Shown: piece after piece, positions 17,796 through 27,478 of the stretch
Layout: each line of letters starts with the position of its first letter
Numbering within the stretch: the stretch's first letter is position 1
DNA from: an uncultured Rhodospirillales bacterium
Lineage (GTDB): Bacteria; Pseudomonadota; Alphaproteobacteria; Acetobacterales; Acetobacteraceae
Length of the DNA: 49,916 nt
Assembly: GCA_903927465.1 (NCBI GenBank)
Contig: CAIYMY010000082.1
Location: forward strand, 1-49,916
Direction of reading: 5' to 3'
Notes under the pieces: model-generated
The model's database searches: none
Told to the model about the DNA's origin: nothing
What the model saw: the letters and a program-made list of their open reading frames with translations, nothing else
Made by a program: the position numbers and the translations under genes

Positions 17796-18677
17796 ATGCA
17801 GCGCAAGGCGATATTCAACAATAAGCTGCTGCCCTATCTGCTGCTGGCGCCGCAGCTTGCCATTACCTTTGTCTTTTTCTTCTGGCCAGCGGGGGAAGCC
17901 GTTTGGTATTCCTTCATCCGCCAGGATGCCTTTGGCATTTCCAAACAATTCGTCGGGTTTGAGAATTTCACGGATCTTTTCGCTGACCCGTTGTATCATC
18001 AAGTCATCATCAATACGCTGATTTTCTCATTGGCCGTGACCGTGCTTGCCATGGGCTTGGCGCTTGGCCTGGCGGTGCTGGCCGACCGGCATATTCGCGG
18101 CAAGGATGGCTATCGCACCTTGCTGATCTGGCCCTATGCCGTGGCGCCGGCCATTGCCGCCATTCTTTATATTTTTCTGTTCCACCCGGATATCGGGCTG
18201 ATTGGCCGTGCGCTGAAGGCAGCGGGCGTTGACTGGAATTATACGCTGAATGGCAATCAGGCCATGCTGGTGGTGGTGCTTGCTGCGGCATGGAAACAGG
18301 TTTCCTACAACTTCCTGTTCTTCCTGGCCGGGCTGCAATCCATACCGCGCAGCGTTTTGGAAGCAGCCGCCATTGATGGCGCATCGGCCACGTATCGCTT
18401 CCGCACGGTAATCTTCCCGCTGCTGTCGCCCACTACCTTTTTTCTGCTGGTCATCAATATCACCTACGCCTTCTTCGACACTTTCGGCATTATTGATGCG
18501 CTGACGAAGGGCGGGCCGGGCAATGCCACGCAAACCCTGATATACCGCGCCTATATTGATGGTCGGGTCAATCTGGATCTCGGCTCATCCTCCGCGCAAT
18601 CCGTGGTGCTGATGATTGCAGTCATGGCGCTGACTTTTGTGCAATTCCGCTTCATTGAACGCAAGGTGCATTACTGA
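17796..18677 (+). CDS. ugpA: Glycerol-3-phosphate ABC importer permease
   Basis: Inner-membrane permease of 293 residues with six predicted membrane segments. It begins [31 protein letters not shown] and contains [20 protein letters not shown], very like UgpA. The EAA loop is [25 protein letters not shown]. The start at 17796 has GTTGAGG just upstream and lies 13 bases after a palindromic repeat. Its TGA overlaps the ugpE ATG (TGATG). Confidence 0.94.
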   Translation: MQRKAIFNNKLLPYLLLAPQLAITFVFFFWPAGEAVWYSFIRQDAFGISKQFVGFENFTDLFADPLYHQVIINTLIFSLAVTVLAMGLALGLAVLADRHIRGKDGYRTLLIWPYAVAPAIAAILYIFLFHPDIGLIGRALKAAGVDWNYTLNGNQAMLVVVLAAAWKQVSYNFLFFLAGLQSIPRSVLEAAAIDGASATYRFRTVIFPLLSPTTFFLLVINITYAFFDTFGIIDALTKGGPGNATQTLIYRAYIDGRVNLDLGSSSAQSVVLMIAVMALTFVQFRFIERKVHY

Positions 18678-19561
18678 TGGCGGAAGCGCGCAACAGTATA
18701 GCCGCCCCCGTGGGCATGGCTGGCAGCAACCCCAGGGCGGATATGCTGACCCATGTTGTCCTGGTACTGGGCGTGCTGCTTTTCGCGCTGCCGATCTGGA
18801 TTGTGCTGATGGGCTCCACCCATGATGCCGGCACCATCGGCCGCGGCGATGTGCCCCTGCTGCCGGGCGCCGAGGCCGCCGCGAATTACAGCGCGGTCTG
18901 GAACCAGGGGAACAAGCAGCGCGCCGGCGTGCCGGTTTCAACCATGATGTTCAATAGCGCCATTATGGCGCTGCTGATCACCTTCGGCAAAATCGCGATT
19001 TCCATCATCTCGGCCTATGCGGTCGCCTTCTTTTCCTTCCCCGGGCGCATGCTGTTCTTCTGGGCAATTTTCATCACGCTCATGCTGCCGGTTGAAGTGC
19101 GCATTTTCCCGACCTTTCAGGTGGTATCCGATCTTGGCCTGGTGAATACCTATGCCGGTCTGATCGTGCCTTTGATTGCTTCCGCCACCGCGACTTTGCT
19201 GTTTCGCCAATTCTTCCTGACCATACCGGATGAATTAGTGGAAGCCGCCAAGATGGATGGTGCGGGCCCGATCCGCTTTTTTAAGGATGTGGTGCTGCCG
19301 CTATCCGCCACAAATATCGCCGCACTTTTCGTCATTCTATTCGTCTATGGCTGGAACCAATATCTTTGGCCGCTGCTGGTGACGACCTCCACCGATGTGG
19401 AAACCATCATGATCGGCATTGTGAAAATGCTCGGCTCCCAGGGGGATACGGAATGGCATCTGGTCATGGCGACAACGGTGCTGGCACTTCTGCCCCCCGT
19501 TGCCATCGTGATCCTGATGCAGCGCTGGTTCGTCAAGGGATTGGTCGAGACTGAGAAATGA
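18677..19561 (+). CDS. ugpE: Glycerol-3-phosphate ABC importer permease
   Basis: Second permease subunit, 294 residues. Marks are VLGVLLFALPIWIVLMGSTHDAGTI, the membrane segments around SIISAYAVAFFSFPGRMLFFW, LMLPVEVRIFPTFQVV and the EAA loop DELVEAAKMDGAGPIRFFKDVVLPL. The window GWNQYLWPLLVTTSTDVETIMIGI is typical of UgpE. The start codon overlaps the ugpA stop by one base, and ugpC starts 10 bases downstream. Confidence 0.94.
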   Translation: MAEARNSIAAPVGMAGSNPRADMLTHVVLVLGVLLFALPIWIVLMGSTHDAGTIGRGDVPLLPGAEAAANYSAVWNQGNKQRAGVPVSTMMFNSAIMALLITFGKIAISIISAYAVAFFSFPGRMLFFWAIFITLMLPVEVRIFPTFQVVSDLGLVNTYAGLIVPLIASATATLLFRQFFLTIPDELVEAAKMDGAGPIRFFKDVVLPLSATNIAALFVILFVYGWNQYLWPLLVTTSTDVETIMIGIVKMLGSQGDTEWHLVMATTVLALLPPVAIVILMQRWFVKGLVETEK

Positions 19562-19570
19562 GAAACCCCC

Positions 19571-20638
19571 ATGGCTGAACTCAAGCTTTCCGGCATTGTA
19601 AAGAATTTCGGCGCGGTGCGCGTCCTGCATGGCATTGATCTTGTCGTGCAGGATGGGGAGATGATTGTGATTGTCGGCGCTTCCGGCTGCGGCAAATCAA
19701 CCTTGCTTCGCATTGTGGCGGGGCTGGAACGCAGCACAGGTGGCACGGTGCTGATTGATGATCGGGACGTGACGGCGCTTGAGCCTGCCGCGCGCGATAT
19801 CGCCATGGTGTTTCAGAATTACGCGCTTTATCCGCATATGCGCGTCTTCGACAATATGGCCTATGGTCTGCGCATTCGCGGCCTTTCAAAGGAAGATATC
19901 AAGCGCCGCGTTCAGGAAGCCGCCGATCTGCTCGGCCTTTCCGAATTGCTTGATCGCCGCCCGCGGGAGTTATCCGGCGGTCAACGCCAACGCGTTGCCA
20001 TGGGCCGCGCCATTGTGCGTGAACCCAAGCTGTTCCTGTTTGATGAACCGCTTTCGAACCTGGATGCGAAGCTTCGCGTTGCCATGCGCGCGGAGATCAA
20101 GCGCCTGCAACGCCGGCTTGGCGTCACCAGCCTTTTCGTCACGCATGACCAGGTGGAGGCGATGACGCTCGGCGATCGGTTGGTTGTCATGCATGAGGGC
20201 CGTGCCGCGCAAATCGCCTCTCCCATGGAAATTTTTGAGCGCCCCGCTGATACCTATGTCGCGGGCTTCATCGGCAGCCCTTCGATGAATTTCTTGCCCG
20301 CCACCATCACGGAAGATGCCAAGGCCGCCACGCTTTCGGATGGCAACATCATCGCCCTGCCGCCGGGACAATTTGCCGCGCGTCCCGGGCAGAAAGTGAC
20401 GCTTGGCATTCGGCCAGAACATATCAGCCTGACAGGACCACTTCGCCTGACCATTGATCTGGTTGAACCGCTGGGGTCGGAATGCGTGGTGCATGGCAAG
20501 CTTGCTTCCGGTGAAATCATGGCCTTGCGCCTGCCCGGCGCGCCGCCTTCCGCCACGGTGCTGGACATCGCGCCGCGCACCGAACATCTGCATGTCTTTG
20601 ATGCTGAAACGGGCAAACGGCTGCCGCCGCCCGCCTGA
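19571..20638 (+). CDS. ugpC: Glycerol-3-phosphate ABC importer ATPase
   Basis: ATPase of the Ugp importer, 355 residues, in the MalK/UgpC class with a C-terminal TOBE/regulatory domain. Walker [10 protein letters not shown] is at residues 36-44, signature LSGGQ at 134-138, then Walker [13 protein letters not shown] and switch [11 protein letters not shown]. The C-terminal part ([33 protein letters not shown]) is the OB-fold region that in E. coli receives regulation by phosphate status. It ends 7 bases before the convergent acyl-CoA synthetase gene, with no clear terminator between. Confidence 0.93.
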   Translation: MAELKLSGIVKNFGAVRVLHGIDLVVQDGEMIVIVGASGCGKSTLLRIVAGLERSTGGTVLIDDRDVTALEPAARDIAMVFQNYALYPHMRVFDNMAYGLRIRGLSKEDIKRRVQEAADLLGLSELLDRRPRELSGGQRQRVAMGRAIVREPKLFLFDEPLSNLDAKLRVAMRAEIKRLQRRLGVTSLFVTHDQVEAMTLGDRLVVMHEGRAAQIASPMEIFERPADTYVAGFIGSPSMNFLPATITEDAKAATLSDGNIIALPPGQFAARPGQKVTLGIRPEHISLTGPLRLTIDLVEPLGSECVVHGKLASGEIMALRLPGAPPSATVLDIAPRTEHLHVFDAETGKRLPPPA

Positions 20639-20644
20639 TCAGCC

Positions 20645-22207
20645 TTACGCCTGTCCGCGTTCGATCAGCAGGCGCTTCACCTCATTCTTCGGGACCTTGC
20701 CGTAACCAGAACGCGGCAGCGCATCCCACACCACGATCTTAGCCGGCCATTTATAGCGCCCAAGCTTTCCATCCAGATGCGCCATCACTGCCGCCGGATC
20801 AATCGTGGCACCCGCTTCGGCCACCAGCACCGCAACCCCGCTTTCACCCCATTTCGCATCCGCAACACCCACCACACAGGCTTCCGCGACGGATGGGTGC
20901 GTCAGCAGCGCTTCCTCAACCTCGCGCGGATACACATTGGACCCGCCAGAGATATACATGTCCGAAGCGCGACCCGTGATGTACAAAAAGCCGCGCGCAT
21001 CCAAATGGCCGAGGTCACCGGTATGGAACCAGCCGCCGGCAAAGGCCTTTTCATTGGCGGCATCATTTTCGAAATAGCCAGCGAATACCGCAGGGCCACG
21101 CACGCAAATATCGCCGGTTTCGCCTGCGGGTAAGGGCTGGTTCGCGGTATCCAAAATGGCGACCTCAATCCCCGTGCGCGGATAGCCGCAGGAACCAATT
21201 GGCATGGCAGGATCATCTTCCAGACTATGCCAGGCGGGCGGCAACACGGTGATATTGCCTGTCACTTCGCCCAAGCCGAAATACTGCACCAGGCAGGGGC
21301 CGAGCTTGCCCAGCGCGTATTTCTGATCCTCCCGATACATCGGCGCGCCGGCATAGATCACGTGGCGCAGCGACGCATGATCATGCGTATCCACGGCGGG
21401 ATCACGACAGAGCGTATTCAGGATGGTAGGCACGGTGAACATGTTTGAAACACGATGCGCTTCAATCAATCTCCACGCTTCCGGCACATCAAACCGCTCA
21501 CCGGGCAACAGGATGGAGGCCGCGCCGCGCGCCACTTGCGATAGCGCATGCACACCAGCGCCATGGGAAAGCGGCGCCACCACTAAAGACGCATCATTCT
21601 CGGTCAGCCCCGGCATCAGATCGGCGATATGATTATTGATGACAAAAGCCATCTGCCCATGGGTCAGGATGCCGCCCTTGGGCCGGCCCGTGGTGCCGGA
21701 GGTATAGAAGAACCAGGCCGGATGATCGCGATCCACATCGGCGGGCAGCGTCACGGGCGCGGCAGTACCTTCGGCGATCAAATCCTCCCAGGAAAAGCCA
21801 GCGCCATCGCCAATCGCGATATCCAGCATGCAGGCAGGGTTTTCCGCGCGGCAGGCGGCGCGATGTTCCGGGAAGGCCACATCGAAAATCTGCGCCTTGC
21901 AGCGCGAAGACCCAGCCAGATAGGCGGCCTCTGGCGGGCTCAGGCGGAAATTCGTCGGGACCCAAACCGCGCCAATCAGCCAGCAGGCCCAAACGCCTTC
22001 AAAAATCGCATTATTGTTGCGCGAATGGATCAGCACGCGATCGCCCGCGCCAATGCCGCGCGCGCGCAAGCCGGCAGCGGCGGCACAGGCCCGCGCCGCG
22101 ATCTCCGCCCAGTTCCAGACCTTGTCGCGCCAGATCAGCCCGGGGCGGTCTGGCAGGCGGCGGGCGGTTTGCAGCAGCATGGCGCCCAGGTTGGAAGTCG
22201 GGATCAT
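20645..22207 (-). CDS. Acyl-CoA synthetase (AMP-binding, ANL superfamily)
   Basis: Activates a carboxylic acid to its acyl-CoA through an acyl-adenylate; 520 residues, full length. The phosphate-binding loop is FYTSGTTGRPKGGILTH, then YFGLGEVTG, GDICVRGPAVFAGYF, the hinge GWFHTGDLGHLDARGFLYITGR and SGGSNVYPREVEEALL. The catalytic lysine is near the C-terminus (SGYGKVPKNEV). The start at 22207 gives MIPTSNLGAMLLQTARRLPDRPGLIW, a normal N-terminus. It is divergent from the TRAP operon at 22331, so it may activate an acid imported by that system (inference). Substrate not readable. Confidence 0.92.
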   Translation of the reverse strand: MIPTSNLGAMLLQTARRLPDRPGLIWRDKVWNWAEIAARACAAAAGLRARGIGAGDRVLIHSRNNNAIFEGVWACWLIGAVWVPTNFRLSPPEAAYLAGSSRCKAQIFDVAFPEHRAACRAENPACMLDIAIGDGAGFSWEDLIAEGTAAPVTLPADVDRDHPAWFFYTSGTTGRPKGGILTHGQMAFVINNHIADLMPGLTENDASLVVAPLSHGAGVHALSQVARGAASILLPGERFDVPEAWRLIEAHRVSNMFTVPTILNTLCRDPAVDTHDHASLRHVIYAGAPMYREDQKYALGKLGPCLVQYFGLGEVTGNITVLPPAWHSLEDDPAMPIGSCGYPRTGIEVAILDTANQPLPAGETGDICVRGPAVFAGYFENDAANEKAFAGGWFHTGDLGHLDARGFLYITGRASDMYISGGSNVYPREVEEALLTHPSVAEACVVGVADAKWGESGVAVLVAEAGATIDPAAVMAHLDGKLGRYKWPAKIVVWDALPRSGYGKVPKNEVKRLLIERGQA

Positions 22208-22330
22208 GCGGCGTCTCCTTTTTTTTGCGGCGCCCTTTCGGCGGTTCGCGCGATGTTTCGCTTGCCTCCGGCGCTGGCCTTGGGCAAGTGATGATCATAG
22301 TCTGGACTTTACCAAAGGGAGAAGAACGCC

Positions 22331-23383
22331 ATGAACACCCCATTCCAGGGCGCGACGCGCCGTAACCTGCTGCTGGGCGCCGGCGCGCTTGGCCTGGCCG
22401 CCCCCAGCATTGCGCGCGCCCAGGGGCAATACCGTGCCGAATACAAGGTCTCGGTTGTGGGCAATCGCCCGCTGCCGATCTCCGACGGCGCCTTCACCTG
22501 GGCGGAGCTGGTCACCGAACGCTCGGGCGGGCGGATCAACATGAAGGTCTATCCGGGCAGCCAATTGGTGGGCGGTGATCAGACGCGCGAATTGGTGGCT
22601 ATGCGCCAGGGCGTGATTGATATGGCGGTATTTTCCACCATCAATATCTCCCCGCAAATCCGCGAAATGAACATCTTTTCGCTGCCCTTCCTGATGCCCA
22701 ATCACCGCGCCTATGACGCGATCATCAATGGAGAAGTTGGGCGCGATTTGTTCGGCACGCTGACCAGCCGCGATGTGACGCCGGTCGCCTGGGGCGAGAA
22801 TGGTTTCCGCGAAATCTCCAACAGCAAGCGCGAAATCCGCAAGCCGGAAGATCTGCGCGGCCTGAAAATTCGCTTCGCGGCGGGCGCGATTTTCAGCGAA
22901 ATCTATCAGAGCCTGGGCGCCAATCCGGTGCAAATGTCCTTCGCTGATCTGCAACCCGCCCTTTCCACCGGTGCGGTGGATGGCCAGGAAAATCCGGTCA
23001 ATCTGTTCCTGGGCTTCCGCATGGACACACTTGCGCAGAAGCATCTTTCCATCTGGAATTACTGCGCTGATGCCTGCATTTTCGTCGCCTCCAAGACAGT
23101 GATGGAAAGCTTCGCGCCGGCAGATCGTGACCTTGTCATCGCCTGCGCGCGGGAAGCGGCGCTGAAGCAAATCGCGGCGGCGCGCAAGGGCCTTGGCATT
23201 GATGGCGACCGTTCTTCCATTGAAGAATGCGTCCGCCGCGGTGTGGCGGTGGCGGAACTGACGCCGGCTGAAAAGCAGGCTTTCGCCCGCGCCACGCGGC
23301 CCGTCTATGACAAATGGGCGCAGACCGTGGGCAGTGCGCTGGTGCAAAAGGCTGAAGCCGCTATCGCCAGCGCGATTGCCTGA
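22331..23383 (+). CDS. dctP: TRAP transporter substrate-binding protein
   Basis: Periplasmic receptor of a complete TRAP transporter, 350 residues. The start at 22331 follows GGGAGAAG. The signal peptide has TRRNLLLG and ends SIARAQ. Family marks are YPGSQLVGGDQTRELVAMRQGVIDMAV, the LRGLKIRFAAG segment with the likely carboxylate-binding arginine, MSFADLQPALSTGAVDGQENP and NYCADACIFVASK. DctQ- and DctM-type genes follow directly. The symbol is generic to the class; the ligand may not be a C4-dicarboxylate. Confidence 0.92.
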   Translation: MNTPFQGATRRNLLLGAGALGLAAPSIARAQGQYRAEYKVSVVGNRPLPISDGAFTWAELVTERSGGRINMKVYPGSQLVGGDQTRELVAMRQGVIDMAVFSTINISPQIREMNIFSLPFLMPNHRAYDAIINGEVGRDLFGTLTSRDVTPVAWGENGFREISNSKREIRKPEDLRGLKIRFAAGAIFSEIYQSLGANPVQMSFADLQPALSTGAVDGQENPVNLFLGFRMDTLAQKHLSIWNYCADACIFVASKTVMESFAPADRDLVIACAREAALKQIAAARKGLGIDGDRSSIEECVRRGVAVAELTPAEKQAFARATRPVYDKWAQTVGSALVQKAEAAIASAIA

Positions 23384-23389
23384 CGCGCC

Positions 23390-23899
23390 ATGAGTGTCGA
23401 GTTGGATCCGGGGGCAACGCTTCCGGATCCGAAAACCCGCATTCCGCTTAGTTTCGAACGCGTCCTGCTCGCCATGGCAATGGCAACCATGGCGCTGATT
23501 ACGGCGGCCAATGTGCTGGTGCGTTACCTTACGAATGTTTCTTTTGCTATCACGGAAGAATATTCGGTGGTGCTGATGGTGGTGATTGCGCTGATCGGTA
23601 CGGCGCTCGCCATCGCAACCGGGCGGCATATCCGGGTTGGGTATTTCACCGATCTGATGGGCAAGGTTGGGCAACGCCGGGCAGAAATGCTGGCGCTGAT
23701 CATTGCCATTATTTGCTTTGGCTTGCTCGCCATTTTCGGCGCCAAGCTTGCCTACGACGAATATCGCTTTGAAGTGCTCTCCAATGGGCTCGGCAATCCG
23801 CAATGGCTCTATACCGGGTGGCTGCCTTTGGTCTCGCTTTTGGTCATTGCGCGCGCGGCGGGCCGGCTGATCCGGTTGGCTCGCGGAGAGGATGGCTGA
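23390..23899 (+). CDS. dctQ: TRAP transporter small membrane subunit (DctQ type)
   Basis: Small integral membrane subunit of the TRAP permease, 169 residues with four hydrophobic segments (around VLLAMAMATMALITAANVLV, YSVVLMVVIALIGTALAIAT, MLALIIAIICFGLLAIFGAKL and WLPLVSLLVIARAAGRLI). ITEEYSVVLMV and GRHIRVGYF are typical of DctQ. It lies 6 bases after the receptor gene and 3 bases before the large subunit gene. Confidence 0.92.
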   Translation: MSVELDPGATLPDPKTRIPLSFERVLLAMAMATMALITAANVLVRYLTNVSFAITEEYSVVLMVVIALIGTALAIATGRHIRVGYFTDLMGKVGQRRAEMLALIIAIICFGLLAIFGAKLAYDEYRFEVLSNGLGNPQWLYTGWLPLVSLLVIARAAGRLIRLARGEDG

Positions 23900-23902
23900 A
23901 CC

Positions 23903-25189
23903 ATGATCGCCACCATCCTATTCCTCGCTTTCGCCGTACTGCTCGCGGGCGGCGTGCCGGTCGCGATTTGTCTTGGGCTGGCCGGCGCTTTCGCCATTTG
24001 GCTCGCGGATCAATCCATCATGGCAATGCCTACCAATGTCTATGCCGGGATTGCGAAATATCCGCTGATCGCCATTCCCATGTTCGTCCTGGTGGGCAGT
24101 GTGTTTGACCGTACCGGCGTAGCACTTCGGCTGGTACGTTTCGCGACTTCCCTGGTGGGGGCGGGGCGCGGCGCGCTTGCGTCCGTCGCCGTCCTGGTCG
24201 CGATGGTGATCGGCGGCATATCGGGATCAGGCCCCGCCACCAGCGCGGCGGTGGGTCAGGTGGTGACGAAAAGCATGGCGGAAGATGGCTATCCGCGCCC
24301 CTTCATCGCAAGCACCGTGGGTGCTGCTGCGGCCACCGATATCCTGATCCCGCCTTCGATTGCCTTCATTGTCTATGCCGTGCTGGTGCCGGGTGTTTCC
24401 GTGCCCGCCATTTTCGCCGCCGGCATGATCCCAGGGATTCTCGCTGGGCTTTGCATCATCGCCGCCGTGGTGATCATTTCCATCCTCAAGGATTTCGGCG
24501 GCAAGGCGCGTCAGAAGGAAGCCATTGCCGTCTGGCAGAGCTTCAAGGAAGCCTTTTGGGGCCTGATGGCGCCGGTGGTGATCCTGGGCGGTATGCGGCT
24601 TGGGTTTTTCACGCCAACGGAAGCCGCCGTTGTCGCGGTATTCTATGGGCTCTTTATCGGCTTTTTCGTCTATCGCAGCCTGACGCTGCGCGATGTCTAT
24701 GAAATGCTGGTGGAGGCTGGGGAAATCTCCGCCGTCATTCTGATCGTGATTGCCTTGGCGACGGTTTTTGCCTGGTCCACCAGCACGCTTGGTATTGTGC
24801 GCCCGGTTGTGGAATGGGTGGTCGGGCTTGGGTTTGGTTCGGCCGGCACGCTGGCGCTGCTCACGATTTTTCTGATCATTATTGGCATGTTTCTGGATGG
24901 CATTTCGATCTTTCTGATCATGCTGCCGGTGCTGCTGCCGATTGCCGCTGCCTTTCAGTGGGACCTGACCTGGTTTGGCGTAGTGCTGACCATGATGATC
25001 GCGATCGGCCAATTCACGCCGCCCATGGCGGTGAATCTCATGGTTTCCTGCCGGATTGCGGGCGTTTCCATGGAAAGCACCGTGCCTTGGGTGATCTGGC
25101 TGGTGCTGGCCATGTTGCTTTCGGCCGTGGCCGTCATGGCCGTGCCGGATTTGGCGCTGTGGTTGCCGCGCGTGATGGGGCTTGGGTGA
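23903..25189 (+). CDS. dctM: TRAP transporter large permease (DctM type)
   Basis: Large ion-coupled permease subunit, 428 residues with about twelve membrane segments. Family marks are PLIAIPMFVLVGSVFDRTGVA, GGISGSGPATSAAVGQVVTKSMAEDGY, STVGAAAATDILIPPSIAFIVYAVLVPGVSVPAIFAAGMIPG and GMFLDGISIFLIMLPVLLPIA. The GSGPATSAAVG stretch is the conserved motif of the family. It is the last gene of the TRAP set and ends 9 bases before the convergent Bug gene. Confidence 0.94.
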   Translation: MIATILFLAFAVLLAGGVPVAICLGLAGAFAIWLADQSIMAMPTNVYAGIAKYPLIAIPMFVLVGSVFDRTGVALRLVRFATSLVGAGRGALASVAVLVAMVIGGISGSGPATSAAVGQVVTKSMAEDGYPRPFIASTVGAAAATDILIPPSIAFIVYAVLVPGVSVPAIFAAGMIPGILAGLCIIAAVVIISILKDFGGKARQKEAIAVWQSFKEAFWGLMAPVVILGGMRLGFFTPTEAAVVAVFYGLFIGFFVYRSLTLRDVYEMLVEAGEISAVILIVIALATVFAWSTSTLGIVRPVVEWVVGLGFGSAGTLALLTIFLIIIGMFLDGISIFLIMLPVLLPIAAAFQWDLTWFGVVLTMMIAIGQFTPPMAVNLMVSCRIAGVSMESTVPWVIWLVLAMLLSAVAVMAVPDLALWLPRVMGLG

Positions 25190-25198
25190 AGCGAGGGT

Positions 25199-26167
25199 TC
25201 AACCAAGCCTCAGCCCAAGTTCCTGCACGGTTTTTCGTTCATCCTCATAATGCGCCGCAGCAGCCACAGCGTAATCGGCGCTGTTCAGATAGCGCACCGG
25301 CATGTCGAAGCGCGCGATCACCGCCAAATGTGCGGGGTCAAATAGCGCTTCCTTGAAGGCATCATGCAGCACGCGCACCACGCCGGGGTCGATGCCGCGC
25401 GGCCCGCCGATGCCATAGGTGCTTTCCCCCAGCACGTCATAGCCAACCTCCCGCAGTGTAGGCACATTCGGGAAGCGCGTTGCCCTTTCGCTCATCCATA
25501 CGGCCAAGGGGCGCACACGCCCTTCAAGTGCCATATCCGCCCAAGCGCTGGTCTCGGCCGAGAAATGGATATCGCCGGCCAGTAGCGCTTGCAGATTAGG
25601 CGCAGCGCCGCGGAAGGGCACCGTCACCCAATCAATGTCAGCAAGCCGCGCCAACCGCGTCATTTGGATATCGGTCGTATTGGCGCCGGGCGTGCCATAA
25701 TTGAACTTACCCGGATTGGCGCGCGCATCGGCCAGCAATTCCTGCATGGTCCGCCACGGCGCATCGCGGCGCACCACGACGCCGCCCATATAGCCCACCA
25801 GGCGAATGACCCAGGTGAAATCCTGCATCGGGTCCCATTGCGGCCTTTCCTGCATCAGCGGCATACGGAAAGTGCCATTCGACATTTGCGCGAGCGCATA
25901 GCCATCGGGCCGCGCCTCGCGCGCCAGGAATTGCGCTGCCAAGGAACCACCCGCGCCGGGCTTATTGTCCACAATGATAGGCTGGCCGAGCCGCTTCGCC
26001 GCCTGTTCACACAGCGCGCGCATTTGAATGTCAGTGGCGCCACCTGGCGTCCAGGGTACCATCATGCGCAATGGCCTATCCGGAAACCGCGCCTGCGCCA
26101 GCGCGGGTGTCGCCAGTGCCCCACCGAAGCCCACCATCACGGCACGGCGACCAAGCCGCTTGACCAT
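25199..26167 (-). CDS. Bug-family tripartite tricarboxylate transporter receptor
   Basis: Periplasmic Bug/TctC-type receptor, 322 residues. The start at 26167 follows GGGAGGAAGG. The signal peptide has GRRAVMVG and ends TPALAQ. Family marks are RPLRMMVPWTPGGATDIQMR, DNKPGAGGSLAAQF, NYGTPGANTTDIQMTRLARL, TVPFRGAAPNLQALL and RFPNVPTLREVGYDVLGES. It is a single gene with no TctAB partner nearby, upstream of nothing obvious on its strand. The ligand is unknown. Confidence 0.92.
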   Translation of the reverse strand: MVKRLGRRAVMVGFGGALATPALAQARFPDRPLRMMVPWTPGGATDIQMRALCEQAAKRLGQPIIVDNKPGAGGSLAAQFLAREARPDGYALAQMSNGTFRMPLMQERPQWDPMQDFTWVIRLVGYMGGVVVRRDAPWRTMQELLADARANPGKFNYGTPGANTTDIQMTRLARLADIDWVTVPFRGAAPNLQALLAGDIHFSAETSAWADMALEGRVRPLAVWMSERATRFPNVPTLREVGYDVLGESTYGIGGPRGIDPGVVRVLHDAFKEALFDPAHLAVIARFDMPVRYLNSADYAVAAAAHYEDERKTVQELGLRLG

Positions 26168-26257
26168 GCCTTCCTCCCACTTCTTTCAGGAAAGGCTAGA
26201 CGAAGCACTCAGCCAAAAGCGAGCATTTTTTGGTATCCAAAGCGTCACCGCCTCGGC

Positions 26258-26295
26258 AAAAAAAACCGTGACTGGCCAGGACCAGTCACGGTTTT
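26258..26295 (-). terminator. Intrinsic terminator after the Tim44-like gene
   Basis: A perfect 14-bp stem (AAAACCGTGACTGG at 26262-26275 with CCAGTCACGGTTTT at 26282-26295) and a six-base loop. Read on the minus strand, it is followed by a run of eight uridines. It ends the transcript of the gene at 26343-27293 and insulates the downstream Bug gene. Confidence 0.88.
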
Positions 26296-26342
26296 GCGCA
26301 AGGCGGCACCAGCACAGCTTGCGCCATGCCGGCAATGTTACT

Positions 26343-27293
26343 TCAGGTGGTCTGCTGGATCGCTGATAGAAGCCAGCGCTCCTCGGGACCACTGCGGACA
26401 AAGGTCCAAAGCTCGGTCGAGGTCTGGCGCTCAGTTGTGCTGCCATCCACAACCTTGCCGGATGCCTGCTCAAAGCTTGCGTCCAGCAAGCTGAAGCGCA
26501 TGGCAACCGTCGCGTAATCCAGGCCGTCCTCGTGCCAAGCTTCGGAAAGGTCACCGCTTTCCAGCTTCACATCGCGGGTTTCATTGCGCCAGCCACGCGC
26601 ATCCAGATCGCGGTAGTCATTCGCGAAATAGCCAACCATTTCAGGCGTTGCGAATTCCCGCAGGCCCTTCAGGTCGCGGCGTGACCAGGCGGCATTCACC
26701 TCAATCAGGCTTTGCTCAAACGCCTGATAATCCTGCGGCGTCACTTGGACCTCGCGCGCGGGCGCGGCATAGGCGCCACCCGCAGCAGCCGCACCACCCA
26801 TGGGGGCGGGTTCCATCTGGCGCTCATAGCCGGAAGGCCCGGCCATGGCGGGGGCGGCCTGGCGGCGGCGGAACAGGCGGAAAGCGAACCAAATCAACCC
26901 GCCGATCAGCGCCACTTGCAGCAGCATGCCAAGCATCGCGGCGAGCCCGCCGGCGTCGCCCAATAGGCCACCGCCCAGGAACATGCCGATCAGGCCGCCC
27001 ATCAGCAAACCACCAGCAAGCGCGCCCATGAAGGAACGCTGCGGTTGCGCTTGCGGCGGCATGCCGGGACGCGCGGCGCCGCCGGCCTGTTGCGGGCCAG
27101 AAGGCTGCGTTGCCGTCCGTTCCATCGGGCGCGCGGAATTGGGCGCGGTCTGGGTCGGCGGTGGCGCGGAATAGGTCCGGCTGCCGCGGCTGCCGGAAGA
27201 TGAATTCCCGCCCGGCTTGGCATCGGCCAGGACCGGCGCCAAAACCAGGGCAAGGGCTGCGAAAGCGGTTAGAAAATAGCTTGGGCGACGCAT
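26343..27293 (-). CDS. Tim44-like domain membrane protein
   Basis: A 316-residue protein from the start at 27293 (MRRPSYFLTAFAALALVLAP), which has GGGAGG eleven bases upstream; a longer ATG start at 27404 is unlikely. The order is signal/anchor segment, a low-complexity Ser/Pro/Gln region, glycine-rich membrane segments (FMGALAGGLLMGGLIGMFLGGG and LGMLLQVALIGGLIWFAFRLF), a linker, and a Tim44-like C-terminal domain (residues about 175-316) with DYQAFEQSLIEVNAAWSRRDLKGLREFATPEM. Tim44 is the mitochondrial import motor anchor; bacterial relatives (TimA-like) are inner-membrane proteins of uncertain function. It has its own terminator. Confidence 0.85.
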   Translation of the reverse strand: MRRPSYFLTAFAALALVLAPVLADAKPGGNSSSGSRGSRTYSAPPPTQTAPNSARPMERTATQPSGPQQAGGAARPGMPPQAQPQRSFMGALAGGLLMGGLIGMFLGGGLLGDAGGLAAMLGMLLQVALIGGLIWFAFRLFRRRQAAPAMAGPSGYERQMEPAPMGGAAAAGGAYAAPAREVQVTPQDYQAFEQSLIEVNAAWSRRDLKGLREFATPEMVGYFANDYRDLDARGWRNETRDVKLESGDLSEAWHEDGLDYATVAMRFSLLDASFEQASGKVVDGSTTERQTSTELWTFVRSGPEERWLLSAIQQTT

Positions 27294-27478
27294 AGGAATC
27301 CGAACCTCCCGAACATGAACAGTTCTTAATATAGACATTTCTACGCCAAAGCGAAGGGGTAAATCGCGCCAGATGAGATTGAAGCTTTGGCGTGGCCGGG
27401 CCAAAAGGAATGAAGGGGCACACTGTGGCTCAATTTTATACGTCTCGCTAGTAGGTTTCTGCTAACATTCCCAGGCAT

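Noticed and set aside
22295-23803. 502-residue minus-strand open frame
   Set aside because: A shadow of the TRAP receptor and DctQ genes, which are well supported on the plus strand.
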